Of a stretch of 19,918 nucleotides of DNA, positions 7,309 to 15,728 are shown piece after piece (position 1 is the first letter of the stretch; the number at the start of each line of letters is the position of its first letter). The notes under the pieces were generated by a model. The model saw nothing but the letters and a program-made list of their open reading frames with translations, made no database searches and was not told the origin of the DNA. This stretch comes from Deferribacteraceae bacterium UBA1873. Its GTDB lineage: Bacteria; Chrysiogenota; Deferribacteres; Deferribacterales; Flexistipitaceae. A program made the position numbers and the translations under genes. The stretch is taken from NCBI GenBank assembly GCA_002338145.1, contig DDHP01000039.1:803-20720 (forward strand), read 5' to 3'.

Positions 7309-7333
7309 AAAAGAGGGCAACAAGCCCTCTTTT
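7309..7333 (-). terminator. Intrinsic terminator of leuA
   Basis: Stem AAAAGAGGGC / GCCCTCTTTT with loop AACAA, starting 1 base after the leuA stop codon and followed by a U run on the minus strand. It is nearly symmetrical and could act in both directions. Confidence 0.88.
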
Positions 7334-7334
7334 G

Positions 7335-8888
7335 TTATATCCCATTGTTGTGACGAGATAATTTATTGTTTTTTCTGAGGAGATATCTGTTAAGCGCATT
7401 TAAATATGCTTTGGAACTTGCTTCCACTATATCTGTGGAGTATCCTCTGCCGGTAATTTCATTTTCCGATTGCTCAAAATCCACACTTACCACAACTTCT
7501 CCTTGCGCATCTTTTCCTGCTGTGACAGCATTAATACGGTACTTTTTTAATCTGCCAGGTATACCTGTTATTCTTTCTATAGCTTTAAAAGAAGCATCCA
7601 CAGGCCCGTCTCCGGTTGAGGCGTCAGTGATTATGTTTCCCTTTTCATCAACAATCTGTACTGTGGATGTAGGTATTGATGTATTACCACTCACGATGTT
7701 GAGGTACTCTAATGAGTAAAATTCTTTAGCTTCTGAAATTTGATTTTCTACGATTGTTTCCAAATCTTCATCGTAAATTTCTTTCTTTTTATCAGCAAGC
7801 TCTTTAAATTTTGCAAACGCTTTCTCCAGATCATATGTTTGGAGTTCGAATCCTAGATCCTTTAACCGTTGCACAAAGGCGTGTCTGCCCGAATGTTTGC
7901 CTAATACCAGCTTATTTGACGGAAATCCTACACTTTCGGGGGTCATTATTTCATATGTGGTGCGCTCTTTAAGCACTCCGTCCTGATGAATTCCCGCTTC
8001 GTGAGCAAAAGCATTTTTACCTACTACAGCTTTATTGGGTTGCACTTCCACTCCTGTAATTGAGGTTAAAAGCCTGCTTGTTCTGTACAGCTCCTTTGTG
8101 TTTACAGTACAGTCGACATAATCGAAAAGGTCTTTTCTGACAAACAAAGACATTACTACTTCTTCCAACGAAGCATTTCCCGCTCTTTCTCCTATACCGT
8201 TTATTGTGCATTCCACCTGTCTGGCCCCGGCTTTAATTGCAGCCAGTGAATTGGCTACGGCCAATCCAAGATCATTGTGGCAGTGAACACTTATCCTTGC
8301 TTTATCTACATTCGGGACTTTGTTCATAATAGTGCTGATAATTTTTTCAAATTCAACAGGGGCGGTATAACCTACTGTATCCGGGATGTTAACTGTTTTT
8401 GCACCCGCATTAATAACAGTTTCAACTATTCTGCAGAGAAAATCGAGATTTGTTCTTGTGGCATCCTCAGCACTGAACTCTACGTCTTCACACAGGTTTC
8501 TGGCAAAGCTGACAGAATCTTTTGCTATATCCAGCACTTCATCCGAAGTTTTCTTTAATTTATAATTCATATGAATATCAGAAGTAGCGATGAAGGTGTG
8601 AATTCTGGGCATTGTAGCATTTTTCAGTGCATCCCAGCCGACTTCAATATCCTTTTTGTTTGCACGACAGAGTCCTGCCACTGCAATATCTTTTACTGTT
8701 TCTGAAACTTTTTTCACAGCGTCAAAATCCCCTACCGAAGATATGGGGAAACCTGCTTCAATTACATCTGCTCCAAGTTTTTCCATCTGCAATGCAAGTC
8801 TTACCTTTTCGTCCACATTCATACTAAAGCCGGGAGCTTGCTCACCATCTCTCAATGTTGTGTCAAAAATTACAAGTTTTTCACTCAT
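7335..8888 (-). CDS. leuA: 2-Isopropylmalate synthase
   Basis: First committed step of leucine synthesis: acetyl-CoA plus 2-oxoisovalerate gives 2-isopropylmalate. 517 aa from the chosen start, typical of the bacterial LeuA1 type. The TIM-barrel opens with IFDTTLRDGEQAPG (7-20), the metal-binding HCHNDLGLA and the NGIGERAGNASLEE loop follow, and the last roughly 140 residues form the leucine-responsive dimer domain. An in-frame ATG 26 codons upstream exists but reads through the terminator hairpin; the ATG at 8888 has GGAGG nine bases before the start, so it is preferred. It lies downstream of psd and pssA, separated by a strong terminator-like hairpin. Citramalate synthase is the main alternative, but the FSAEDATR segment and overall fit favour LeuA. 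Confidence 0.93.
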   Translation of the reverse strand: MSEKLVIFDTTLRDGEQAPGFSMNVDEKVRLALQMEKLGADVIEAGFPISSVGDFDAVKKVSETVKDIAVAGLCRANKKDIEVGWDALKNATMPRIHTFIATSDIHMNYKLKKTSDEVLDIAKDSVSFARNLCEDVEFSAEDATRTNLDFLCRIVETVINAGAKTVNIPDTVGYTAPVEFEKIISTIMNKVPNVDKARISVHCHNDLGLAVANSLAAIKAGARQVECTINGIGERAGNASLEEVVMSLFVRKDLFDYVDCTVNTKELYRTSRLLTSITGVEVQPNKAVVGKNAFAHEAGIHQDGVLKERTTYEIMTPESVGFPSNKLVLGKHSGRHAFVQRLKDLGFELQTYDLEKAFAKFKELADKKKEIYDEDLETIVENQISEAKEFYSLEYLNIVSGNTSIPTSTVQIVDEKGNIITDASTGDGPVDASFKAIERITGIPGRLKKYRINAVTAGKDAQGEVVVSVDFEQSENEITGRGYSTDIVEASSKAYLNALNRYLLRKNNKLSRHNNGI

Positions 8889-8923
8889 TTTAAACCTCCT
8901 TTTTTGGTTTTTTATATATAAAA

Positions 8924-8954
8924 AAAGCCCCAACCCTGTGAGGGCTGAGGCTTT
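8924..8954 (-). terminator. Terminator-like hairpin between pssA and leuA
   Basis: Continuous 14-bp stem (AAAGCCUCAGCCCU pairing with AGGGUUGGGGCUUU, including G-U pairs) with a 3-base loop CAC and a U run. It lies between the pssA stop and the leuA ribosome site. There is almost no room for a full leuA promoter after it, other than a TATATA box near 8913-8920, so it may act as an attenuator within a psd-pssA-leuA transcript. Confidence 0.8.
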
Positions 8955-8958
8955 GTTT

Positions 8959-8975
8959 TTAACCATTTTGGTTAA
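8959..8975 (-). repeat. Small inverted repeat upstream of the leuA hairpin
   Basis: TTAACCAAAATGGTTAA: 7-bp arms with a 3-base loop, directly before the terminator-like hairpin and just after the pssA stop. The two hairpins in tandem occupy nearly the whole spacer. Confidence 0.6.
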
Positions 8976-8978
8976 TAA

Positions 8979-9707
8979 CTAAACCCGGCTCTCCTCCAGG
9001 GTTTCTTTGGTACGCTTTACTTTTAGTAGAGATAGTAGTAGGCCGGAAAGTGCATACAGTGTAAAAAGCAAAAAGAGCATCATTTCCGGATACAGACCCA
9101 CCACAAAAATTGTTAAGACAAAAATAACCATAATGTTAAATGTTTTTATTCCATGAAAGTCAATTTTTTTGAAGCTAAAGTAGGGGAAATTACTGACCAT
9201 CAAGAAAGCGAGAATGTATATCATAAATACATAGCTTATAGATATTGAGAAATTAGCGGGATTGCCTGTTAAATGTTTTACAAATATTAAGCTTGATGCA
9301 ATAAGACCGGCAGCGGCCGGTATAGGAAGACCTATAAAAAAACTGGATGGTATTCGCTTGGTTTGTATATTAAATCTTGCCAGTCTCAACGCCCCACAGG
9401 CCACAAATAAAAATGCCGCCATCCAGCCAAGTCTACCGTAAGGCATGAGCAACCATTTATAAAGAAGTATTGCTGGTGCTATACCGAAGGAAACCAGGTC
9501 ACTAAGAGAGTCCAACTGAATCCCGAAATCGCTTGTGGCATTCATTAATCTGGCAATCTTGCCGTCTATACCATCAAAAAGGAAAGCTGCAAGTATTGCA
9601 TAAGCAGCGAAATCGTAATCCCCTTTTTCTGTAGCAATAATTGAATAAAAACCACAAAACAGAGCCATTATTGTGATAAAATTAGGGACTACAAGCTCTT
9701 TTTTCAT
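8979..9707 (-). CDS. pssA: CDP-diacylglycerol-serine O-phosphatidyltransferase
   Basis: Makes phosphatidylserine from CDP-diacylglycerol and serine at the inner membrane; its product is the substrate of the adjacent Psd. 242 aa, typical of the type II (Bacillus-like) integral-membrane enzyme. The CDP-alcohol phosphatidyltransferase signature is complete: DGIDGKIARLM followed by FGIQLDSLSDLVSFG, matching DGx2ARx8Gx3Dx3D. Several hydrophobic stretches follow. Its ATG directly abuts the psd TAA stop (no spacer), a sign of coupled translation. Confidence 0.94.
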   Translation of the reverse strand: MKKELVVPNFITIMALFCGFYSIIATEKGDYDFAAYAILAAFLFDGIDGKIARLMNATSDFGIQLDSLSDLVSFGIAPAILLYKWLLMPYGRLGWMAAFLFVACGALRLARFNIQTKRIPSSFFIGLPIPAAAGLIASSLIFVKHLTGNPANFSISISYVFMIYILAFLMVSNFPYFSFKKIDFHGIKTFNIMVIFVLTIFVVGLYPEMMLFLLFTLYALSGLLLSLLKVKRTKETLEESRV

Positions 9708-10325
9708 TTATTCAATATACCTCGCTATGATGGTTTCTCCTGCTTTGACAGTATCTCCTATGCTAACATTTGCAGCAAAACCTTTGGGCAAATAATGGTC
9801 AAAACGTGATGAAAATTTTATTATCCCCAGCTTATCCCCTATAATAACTTCTGCCTCTTTGTCAAGATAACATACTGTCCGTCGTGCCACTAAGCCGGCA
9901 ACCTGCTTAAATAAAGCTTTACCATATTTAGTTTCCGCTGTTATGATATTTTGTTCATTTTCCAATGAGCTTTCTTTCTTGTCTGCAGGCATAAATTTTC
10001 CCGGTTTATGTTTTATATCTTTTATAGTTGCATTTAAAGGAACTCTGTTAACATGCACATTGAATATGTTCATAAAGACACTAATCTTAAGATACTCTTC
10101 GCCGTTAAATTCCTCTTTTTCCACTTCAACAATTTTGCCGTCTGCCCCGGAAACAGCTATATCATCAAAAGGAGGGGTATTTCTTTGAGGGTCTCTGAAA
10201 AAAATAATAAAAAATATTAACAAGACAAACGATATCAGAATAATGATTTTAACAGGAATAATTATAAGAATAAGTATGGCAGCCAATGCACCGATTATAA
10301 AGGGGAATCCTTCTTTTGCGATCAA
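9708..10325 (-). CDS. psd: Phosphatidylserine decarboxylase proenzyme (short type)
   Basis: Pyruvoyl enzyme that converts phosphatidylserine to phosphatidylethanolamine. 205 aa, the short PSD-A/archaeal-type length. Two hydrophobic stretches at about 8-43 anchor it, followed by FRDPQR and the substrate-region motif FMNIFNVHVNRVP. The self-cleavage site reads FSSR (171-174), where most relatives have FGSR; S173 would become the pyruvoyl group. The start is TTG, supported by an AAAGGA ribosome site six bases upstream. First gene of the psd-pssA-(leuA) cluster, with a strong promoter just before it. Confidence 0.92.
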   Translation of the reverse strand: MIAKEGFPFIIGALAAILILIIIPVKIIILISFVLLIFFIIFFRDPQRNTPPFDDIAVSGADGKIVEVEKEEFNGEEYLKISVFMNIFNVHVNRVPLNATIKDIKHKPGKFMPADKKESSLENEQNIITAETKYGKALFKQVAGLVARRTVCYLDKEAEVIIGDKLGIIKFSSRFDHYLPKGFAANVSIGDTVKAGETIIARYIE

Positions 10326-10352
10326 AACGTATCCTTTATTTTAATATGACAT

Positions 10353-10380
10353 ATTATATAGTGTTCATGCTATATTTCAA
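10353..10380 (-). promoter_or_regulatory. Promoter of psd-pssA(-leuA)
   Basis: On the minus strand TTGAAA (10375-10380), 16 bases, consensus TATAAT (10353-10358). Transcription would begin near 10346, about 20 bases before the psd start. No clear terminator for the upstream transketolase is seen in the remaining 113-bp spacer. Confidence 0.7.
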
Positions 10381-10438
10381 TAGAAAAGTTTTACTTATAG
10401 CAAGAGGAGAAGAGCGTTTTATAATATGTACTATCCGC

Positions 10439-12364
10439 TTAATGTTTCAAAAAATTTTCGATTCTGTCTGCCACTGTATTTGAATCTATCTCCATTAGCT
10501 TAAAAACCTCCGCAGGTTTTCCAGAATATGCATACCTGTTAATGCCGAATTTTATCAGTCTGGGGAGTTTGCCTCCATGCTCCATAAGTGTGTCGGAAAT
10601 TAAACTGCCAAGCCCTGTATTTATATTATGATCTTCGTATGAAAAAATGTAATTTCCCTTGATATGTTTCTTTAAATCCTGGGAATTGATATCTGTTGGG
10701 CAGCTTACATTTAGAATCTTAATAGATATACCTCTGTCTTTAAGTATTTCGTGAACTTTTAAAGCGTATGGAACCATAGCTCCAAGTGTAAAAAGTGGGT
10801 AATCACCATCTGTTATAATATCAATTTTTCCATATTCAAACGAGTAGTGTTCCCCAAAAAATGGTGAACCGTCTTTGCTTTTTATTACCGGAGTTTTGGA
10901 TCTGCCCACACCTATGAGAAAATTGCCATAGTTTTCAGCGGCAAATCGTACCGCTTTGTCTGTCTGGTTTGGGTCAGCAGGTATAATCACTTTAAATCCA
11001 TAAAGATTTTTCATTATCCCTATGTAATCTATGCACTGATGTGTTTTCCCATCTTCACCTACGTCGACACCAAGGTGTGTCGTAACTACTTTTAAATTTG
11101 TGTCATTTATATCATTTAGCCTTTGCTGATTGTAGGTTTCGTCTATTCCAAATACCCCGAAATCTGCGAAAAAACTCACTACACTATTTACACTTGCCGC
11201 GCCGGCTGTGGTTGCTGTGTGATGCTCCTGTATCCCGGATTCAAAAAAATATTCGCTGTATTCTTTGCTGACTTTGTCTGTTTTTACGGATCCGGCCAGA
11301 TCACAGTCAAAAACAGCAATGGGTGTATTGGATGAATTAAGTGAGTTATGCTGTAAAATGTCAGTTAATGCATTTCCGAATGCAGATCTGTTGTCCGTTT
11401 TGGTTTCGGTGGAATAAACTTTTGGCTTTCCTGTGTTTATCGATAGCTTATAGCGTGGTATTTGATGAAGTGTCTTACTGTGTTGGAACCTGGAACGTAG
11501 CTCTTTATACTTGTCAATGTCGTTATTAAGTTTTAGTTCATTCAAAGCATTTTCAAGCTGTTCTTCTGACAGGGGTTTGCCGTGATATGCGGCTATATCT
11601 TCCATAAAACTTACATTTTTGCCCATAATCGTCCTGGCCATTATCATCACTGGCCTTTCTATTTTTTCTGCCTTCTTGATTAAATTGAAAAGTTCTTTAA
11701 AATCATGCCCGTCTGCTTCAAATACCATCCAACCGTCTGACACATACTCATCTTTTATGTTTTGAGGCATTACATCATCAATATTACCACTGATCTGTAG
11801 TTTGTTATAATCTATGAAAGCTGTAATATTGTTTAACTTATGTTTTACCGCAAATCTTCTGGCTTCAGATAGCTGCCCCTTTTGTTGTTCGCCATCCCCC
11901 ATGAGTGTATATATATTAAAATTTCTTCCTGTCAACTTGCCCGAAAGAGCCATCCCGCACGCTGCTGACAGTCCCTGGCCGAGATTACCTGTGGACCATT
12001 CTACGCCTGGTACCGATCGTTCTATGTGCCCTTCAAAAATGCTGCCTGCAAGTCTGAATTGAGAAATTGCATCATCAATATGAAAAAAACCATTTCGCCC
12101 CAAAACAGAATAGACTGCAGGAGATGTATGACCGTGTGAAACAATTATTCTGTCTCTGTCCAATGAGCGATAGTTTTCAGGCGAAATGTTGGCATATTTA
12201 TAAATCAAAAGCAGCATGTCCACCGTTGACATTGAGCCGCCGGGATGACCGCTTGATGCTAAGGTTGTCATCTTTAAAATATCGCCTCTGCACTGATTGC
12301 TTAAGTTTTTTAATTCATTTATATCGCTATCCTTGATATCGGTTTCCCGGAAAAATTTTTGCAT
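10439..12364 (-). CDS. tkt: Transketolase (full-length, divergent C-terminal half)
   Basis: Thiamine-diphosphate enzyme that transfers two-carbon ketol units in the non-oxidative pentose phosphate pathway. 641 aa in one chain. N-terminal ThDP domain: SSGHPGG (H40), SHGHTSP (76-82), GDGEQ (156-160) with N187 closing the ThDP motif. The pyrimidine domain carries GIQEHH in place of the usual VREHAM, with the glutamate kept, then GVDVGEDGKTHQ. The C-terminal domain follows. The second half looks more like the TktB-type chains of archaea than E. coli TktA, so substrate preference could differ. The ATG has a TAAGGAG site (12374-12380). It has its own promoter and no pathway neighbours in the window. 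Confidence 0.9.
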   Translation of the reverse strand: MQKFFRETDIKDSDINELKNLSNQCRGDILKMTTLASSGHPGGSMSTVDMLLLIYKYANISPENYRSLDRDRIIVSHGHTSPAVYSVLGRNGFFHIDDAISQFRLAGSIFEGHIERSVPGVEWSTGNLGQGLSAACGMALSGKLTGRNFNIYTLMGDGEQQKGQLSEARRFAVKHKLNNITAFIDYNKLQISGNIDDVMPQNIKDEYVSDGWMVFEADGHDFKELFNLIKKAEKIERPVMIMARTIMGKNVSFMEDIAAYHGKPLSEEQLENALNELKLNNDIDKYKELRSRFQHSKTLHQIPRYKLSINTGKPKVYSTETKTDNRSAFGNALTDILQHNSLNSSNTPIAVFDCDLAGSVKTDKVSKEYSEYFFESGIQEHHTATTAGAASVNSVVSFFADFGVFGIDETYNQQRLNDINDTNLKVVTTHLGVDVGEDGKTHQCIDYIGIMKNLYGFKVIIPADPNQTDKAVRFAAENYGNFLIGVGRSKTPVIKSKDGSPFFGEHYSFEYGKIDIITDGDYPLFTLGAMVPYALKVHEILKDRGISIKILNVSCPTDINSQDLKKHIKGNYIFSYEDHNINTGLGSLISDTLMEHGGKLPRLIKFGINRYAYSGKPAEVFKLMEIDSNTVADRIENFLKH

Positions 12365-12397
12365 TGTTAACTGCTCCTTATCCCTTAAGTTTTGGTT

Positions 12398-12426
12398 TAT
12401 ATAACAGCAAGTGATATTAATGTCAA
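12398..12426 (-). promoter_or_regulatory. Promoter of the transketolase gene
   Basis: On the minus strand TTGACA (12421-12426), 17 bases, TATATA (12398-12403), giving a leader of about 27 bases. The -35 box overlaps the palindrome at 12425-12438. Confidence 0.7.
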
Positions 12427-12438
12427 CTAAGCTTAGTT
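12425..12438. promoter_or_regulatory. Perfect 14-bp palindrome at the tkt -35 (possible operator)
   Basis: AACTAAGCTTAGTT is a perfect inverted repeat overlapping the -35 element by two bases. The position suits a transcription factor, but no known regulator motif is recognised. The rest of the 127-bp spacer holds a small TGGC/GCCA hairpin near 12442-12454 and nothing else evident. Confidence 0.45.
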
Positions 12439-12491
12439 TTTGGCGTTGCCATAATTTTTTGTGCCAAGAATATGTTAAGTTTTGGGTAACA

Positions 12492-15400
12492 TTAGAGCTT
12501 AGTGTCTTTTTTTAGTATATCCGCCAACTCATTGTAGTAATGTTTAATCTCATCGAATGTTTTGGTCATTTCTTCATACGGTTCGTTTTTTTGTACATGC
12601 TCAAGTTTTTCGGCTGTAGCGCGTAAATTTTCTGATCCCAGCGTTGCCGCAACTCCTTTTATGGAGTGTGCAAGTCTCTGAATTTCGGAAATATTTTTTG
12701 ATTGGAGTGCTTCTTCGAGATTTTTTATATGTTTTGGAGTGTGTTCAAAAAATAAATTAATCAGCTGATTATAAGATTCTTTGTTGTTGTTTAAACGTTT
12801 TAAAATATCCTCTTTGTTAAATATTTTATTTTTGAAAAGTATATTGTATTTCAGTAAGATATTTTCCAGTTGTTTAAAATCTATAGGTTTTGATATGAAA
12901 TCATTCATCCCTGAGTTTAGAAAATATTCCCTGTCTTCTTTCATTGCATAAGCAGTCAGAGCAATTATGGGAGTATTGCTGTTTTTAATGTTTCTTTGGT
13001 TATTTTTAAGGCGTTTTGTGGCTTCTATTCCATCCATTTCAGGCATCTGGATATCCATAAAAATTATATCGTATTCTTTTTTTTCTGCCATTTTAAGAGC
13101 CTCTAAACCGTTTTCTGCGATATCTGGTGTTATATTGAACTGAAGCAACATTTCTTTTAAGACGAGCTGATTAATCTGGTTGTCTTCAGCTACTAAAATT
13201 TTCACATCAGGTTTAATGGTGTAATCCGGTGTGTTTTTATTTATGCTTTGCTGTTCTCTGTCATGCTCCACTGTTATATCATTCTTTACAATACCAAAAG
13301 TCGAGCTTATTATAAATTCTGAGCCTTTCCCGACTTCACTTTTGACATTTATATCACCACCCATCATTTTTATTAATCTTTTGGAAATAACGAGACCCAA
13401 TCCTGTCCCGCTGTGTTTTTTTGTAAAAGAATTGTCGAGTTGTTCAAAAACCTGGAAAAGCTGATTTTTTTTGTTTTCAGGGATACCAGGACCGGTATCC
13501 TTTATAGTTAATTCAATTTCTGCAGTATCTTTAAATACACGCAGTAATTTTCCAATAAGCTGGACGTAGCCCTCATCTGTGAATTTTATAGCATTTCCGA
13601 TAAGATTAATAAGTACCTGTTTTAGTCTGTCCGGATCTCCTTTCAATATAGATGGTATATTTGTATCTAAATCTATTGTAAAATTGAGCCCCTTTTGCTG
13701 GGCATTTTCCGTCAGCAGATTATGGACTTCTTCCACAAGGTCATATATGTTAAATTCTTTGATATTCAGATTCATTTTACCGGCTTCAATTTTTGAGAAA
13801 TCAAGGATATCGTTTATAATATTTAGAAGTGTTTTGGCGCTGCTATGGATTGTTTCAACATAGCGGTATTGTTTTTCAGTTAGCTGTGTTTGTAACAAAA
13901 TCTCTGTAATGCCCATAATGCCGTTCATTGGCGTCCTTATTTCATGGCTCATATTTGCAAGAAACAGGCTCTTTGCTTTATTAGCCGACTCTGCAGCCTC
14001 TTTTGCTTTGATTAAGTCTGTGATATCAAAAAAGTATTCGATTGCTCCTGTGATGTTGCCATGGTTATCCTTAATAGGGGTAATAAAGATTTTAAATGTG
14101 CATCCGGTATTGATATATCGAGGGTCTTCTTTACTGGTATATGTAACAACCGGTTCTCCGCTTTTCAGTACATTAGCAGCCTGGCACCAGTGACAGGGGG
14201 AGTTTTTACCGTGAAACGCTTCAAAACACTTTAATCCTTTGTAATCAGTGATATCCTTTTTAGGAAATCTGAGTTCTTTTCCACTGAGCATTTGTATTCG
14301 CATTTCATTGTCGATTACCAGCAATGATCCGGGGAGAGTATCTATGATTGCCTGCAATGTCTGTATAAGTTCATTATTGCGTTTTTGAATTAACTTTTGA
14401 TCTGTTATGTCAAATCCCAGTGCCTGAAATTCTGTTATATTTTCCTTTTTATCAAAAAATGCCCGGTAAGCACTTCTTACCCATTTTTCATGTCCTTTTG
14501 GGGTGTAGATTTTATGTTCGTAGGTTATTATAGGTTTTTCAGGAGTAAAGTTTGCCATACATTCAGGCAGTTTTTCTATGTCTTCTTTTGGTAAATACCT
14601 TTTGAAATTTTTATTAATAATTTCATCAGTAAACAATCCAAAATATTCCGCGAAGATTCTGTTTACAAAGGTTATTTCTAAATCTTTGGTGAACCTTGAA
14701 ACAAATATAGGCATATCTTCCACCAGTGTTTTATAACGTTCTTCACTTTTTTTCAGTTTGGTTTCAGCTTTGATTCTTTTGGTTATATCCTGAAGAGTCA
14801 GTAGCGAAAAAAGCTCTGAATGTAAATTGATAGGCACAGAGTTAAGTATAAACCATTTTTTTTCTACAGTTCCTTCGATTTCCACGTCTTTTTCAATGAC
14901 CCTGTTTCTTATGGGAAGATTTTCTCTGATAGTTGTTGTGAATGACTTACGTATTTCGCAGGTTTCGCAATTGGGGCCGAAGCCGCAGCCCTTAGGATTA
15001 TCTTTTCTGTTAATACAACAAATGAGATTGCCGGGGATATTTGAAGGTGTATCTCCTTGGTGGTAACCGAACATTTTGGTGGAATAATCGTTAACACTGA
15101 CAATTTTACCATTTTTGTCTATCAGCAGCATACCAGAAGGGACTGCATCAAAAATCGCCTGAAAATTTGAACGTTCTGTTTCAAGTTCATTTAATAGAAA
15201 ATCGTTTAGTTTTTGCAGCTGTTCGGATTTTACAGCGAATAATTTCGATGATATGGATGTCAATATTCCCTGTAATATTAGTAATCCATTGTAATCAAAT
15301 TTCGTATTGTTTTTTTGCCCTATAAATACAAATCCCCATAAGTGTTTTTCTCCACTTAACGGTATAAAAATCCCTGAATATATATCCTCTTTTGTTTTAT

Positions 15401-15728
15401 TAAAAAGATTTTTTTTAAGCTCATTATAATCAAGAATAAAAGGTCTGCCGATTATAATTTTGCTGAAAAGATTTTCGGAAATTTTTGTATAGCTGTGTTC
15501 ATCCGTTTCGGAGTAGTCAAAAGTTTTGTTATTATAACAGCCAATATATGGTGCAAAAGTTGAGTTTTTTTCACTAACTTTATAAAACGTTAAATCTTCT
15601 GAATCAAAGAAATCTTTTAGTATTGATATGCTGTAGTTTATTGATTCTTCAGCAGGATGATTAAACAGCATATCGGTAACTTTTTCCTGAAGAGACAAAA
15701 TTTCACTCAATTCAGTATTTGCGCTCAT
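12492..15728 (-). CDS. Cytoplasmic hybrid sensor histidine kinase (GAF-PAS3-HisKA-HATPase-REC-HPt)
   Basis: 1078-residue phosphorelay protein with no membrane segment. A GAF-like region spans about 10-165. PAS1 at about 185-315 carries a Cys cluster C237, C238, C248, C254, C257; PAS2 is at about 325-445; PAS3 at about 455-575 carries C501, C512, C515. HisKA contains H595 in FLANMSHEIRTP; the HATPase has its N-box near 700-717 and DTGPGIP at 744-750. The receiver domain (842-960) has phospho-acceptor D892 and K947; the HPt domain has H1021 in AHSIKGVAATLG. All H-D-H relay residues are present, so phosphate probably passes to a separate regulator that is not encoded nearby. The signal is unknown; the Cys clusters suggest metal, Fe-S or redox sensing. 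It stands alone, with 434 bp of non-coding DNA upstream. Confidence 0.93.
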   Translation of the reverse strand: MSANTELSEILSLQEKVTDMLFNHPAEESINYSISILKDFFDSEDLTFYKVSEKNSTFAPYIGCYNNKTFDYSETDEHSYTKISENLFSKIIIGRPFILDYNELKKNLFNKTKEDIYSGIFIPLSGEKHLWGFVFIGQKNNTKFDYNGLLILQGILTSISSKLFAVKSEQLQKLNDFLLNELETERSNFQAIFDAVPSGMLLIDKNGKIVSVNDYSTKMFGYHQGDTPSNIPGNLICCINRKDNPKGCGFGPNCETCEIRKSFTTTIRENLPIRNRVIEKDVEIEGTVEKKWFILNSVPINLHSELFSLLTLQDITKRIKAETKLKKSEERYKTLVEDMPIFVSRFTKDLEITFVNRIFAEYFGLFTDEIINKNFKRYLPKEDIEKLPECMANFTPEKPIITYEHKIYTPKGHEKWVRSAYRAFFDKKENITEFQALGFDITDQKLIQKRNNELIQTLQAIIDTLPGSLLVIDNEMRIQMLSGKELRFPKKDITDYKGLKCFEAFHGKNSPCHWCQAANVLKSGEPVVTYTSKEDPRYINTGCTFKIFITPIKDNHGNITGAIEYFFDITDLIKAKEAAESANKAKSLFLANMSHEIRTPMNGIMGITEILLQTQLTEKQYRYVETIHSSAKTLLNIINDILDFSKIEAGKMNLNIKEFNIYDLVEEVHNLLTENAQQKGLNFTIDLDTNIPSILKGDPDRLKQVLINLIGNAIKFTDEGYVQLIGKLLRVFKDTAEIELTIKDTGPGIPENKKNQLFQVFEQLDNSFTKKHSGTGLGLVISKRLIKMMGGDINVKSEVGKGSEFIISSTFGIVKNDITVEHDREQQSINKNTPDYTIKPDVKILVAEDNQINQLVLKEMLLQFNITPDIAENGLEALKMAEKKEYDIIFMDIQMPEMDGIEATKRLKNNQRNIKNSNTPIIALTAYAMKEDREYFLNSGMNDFISKPIDFKQLENILLKYNILFKNKIFNKEDILKRLNNNKESYNQLINLFFEHTPKHIKNLEEALQSKNISEIQRLAHSIKGVAATLGSENLRATAEKLEHVQKNEPYEEMTKTFDEIKHYYNELADILKKDTKL

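Noticed and set aside
7335..8966. LeuA reading extended to 8966
   Set aside because: The 26 extra codons translate the terminator hairpin and U run; GGAGG marks the ATG at 8888.
8889..8978. T-box leader upstream of leuA
   Set aside because: The spacer is only 90 bp and has no specifier-loop or T-box sequence.
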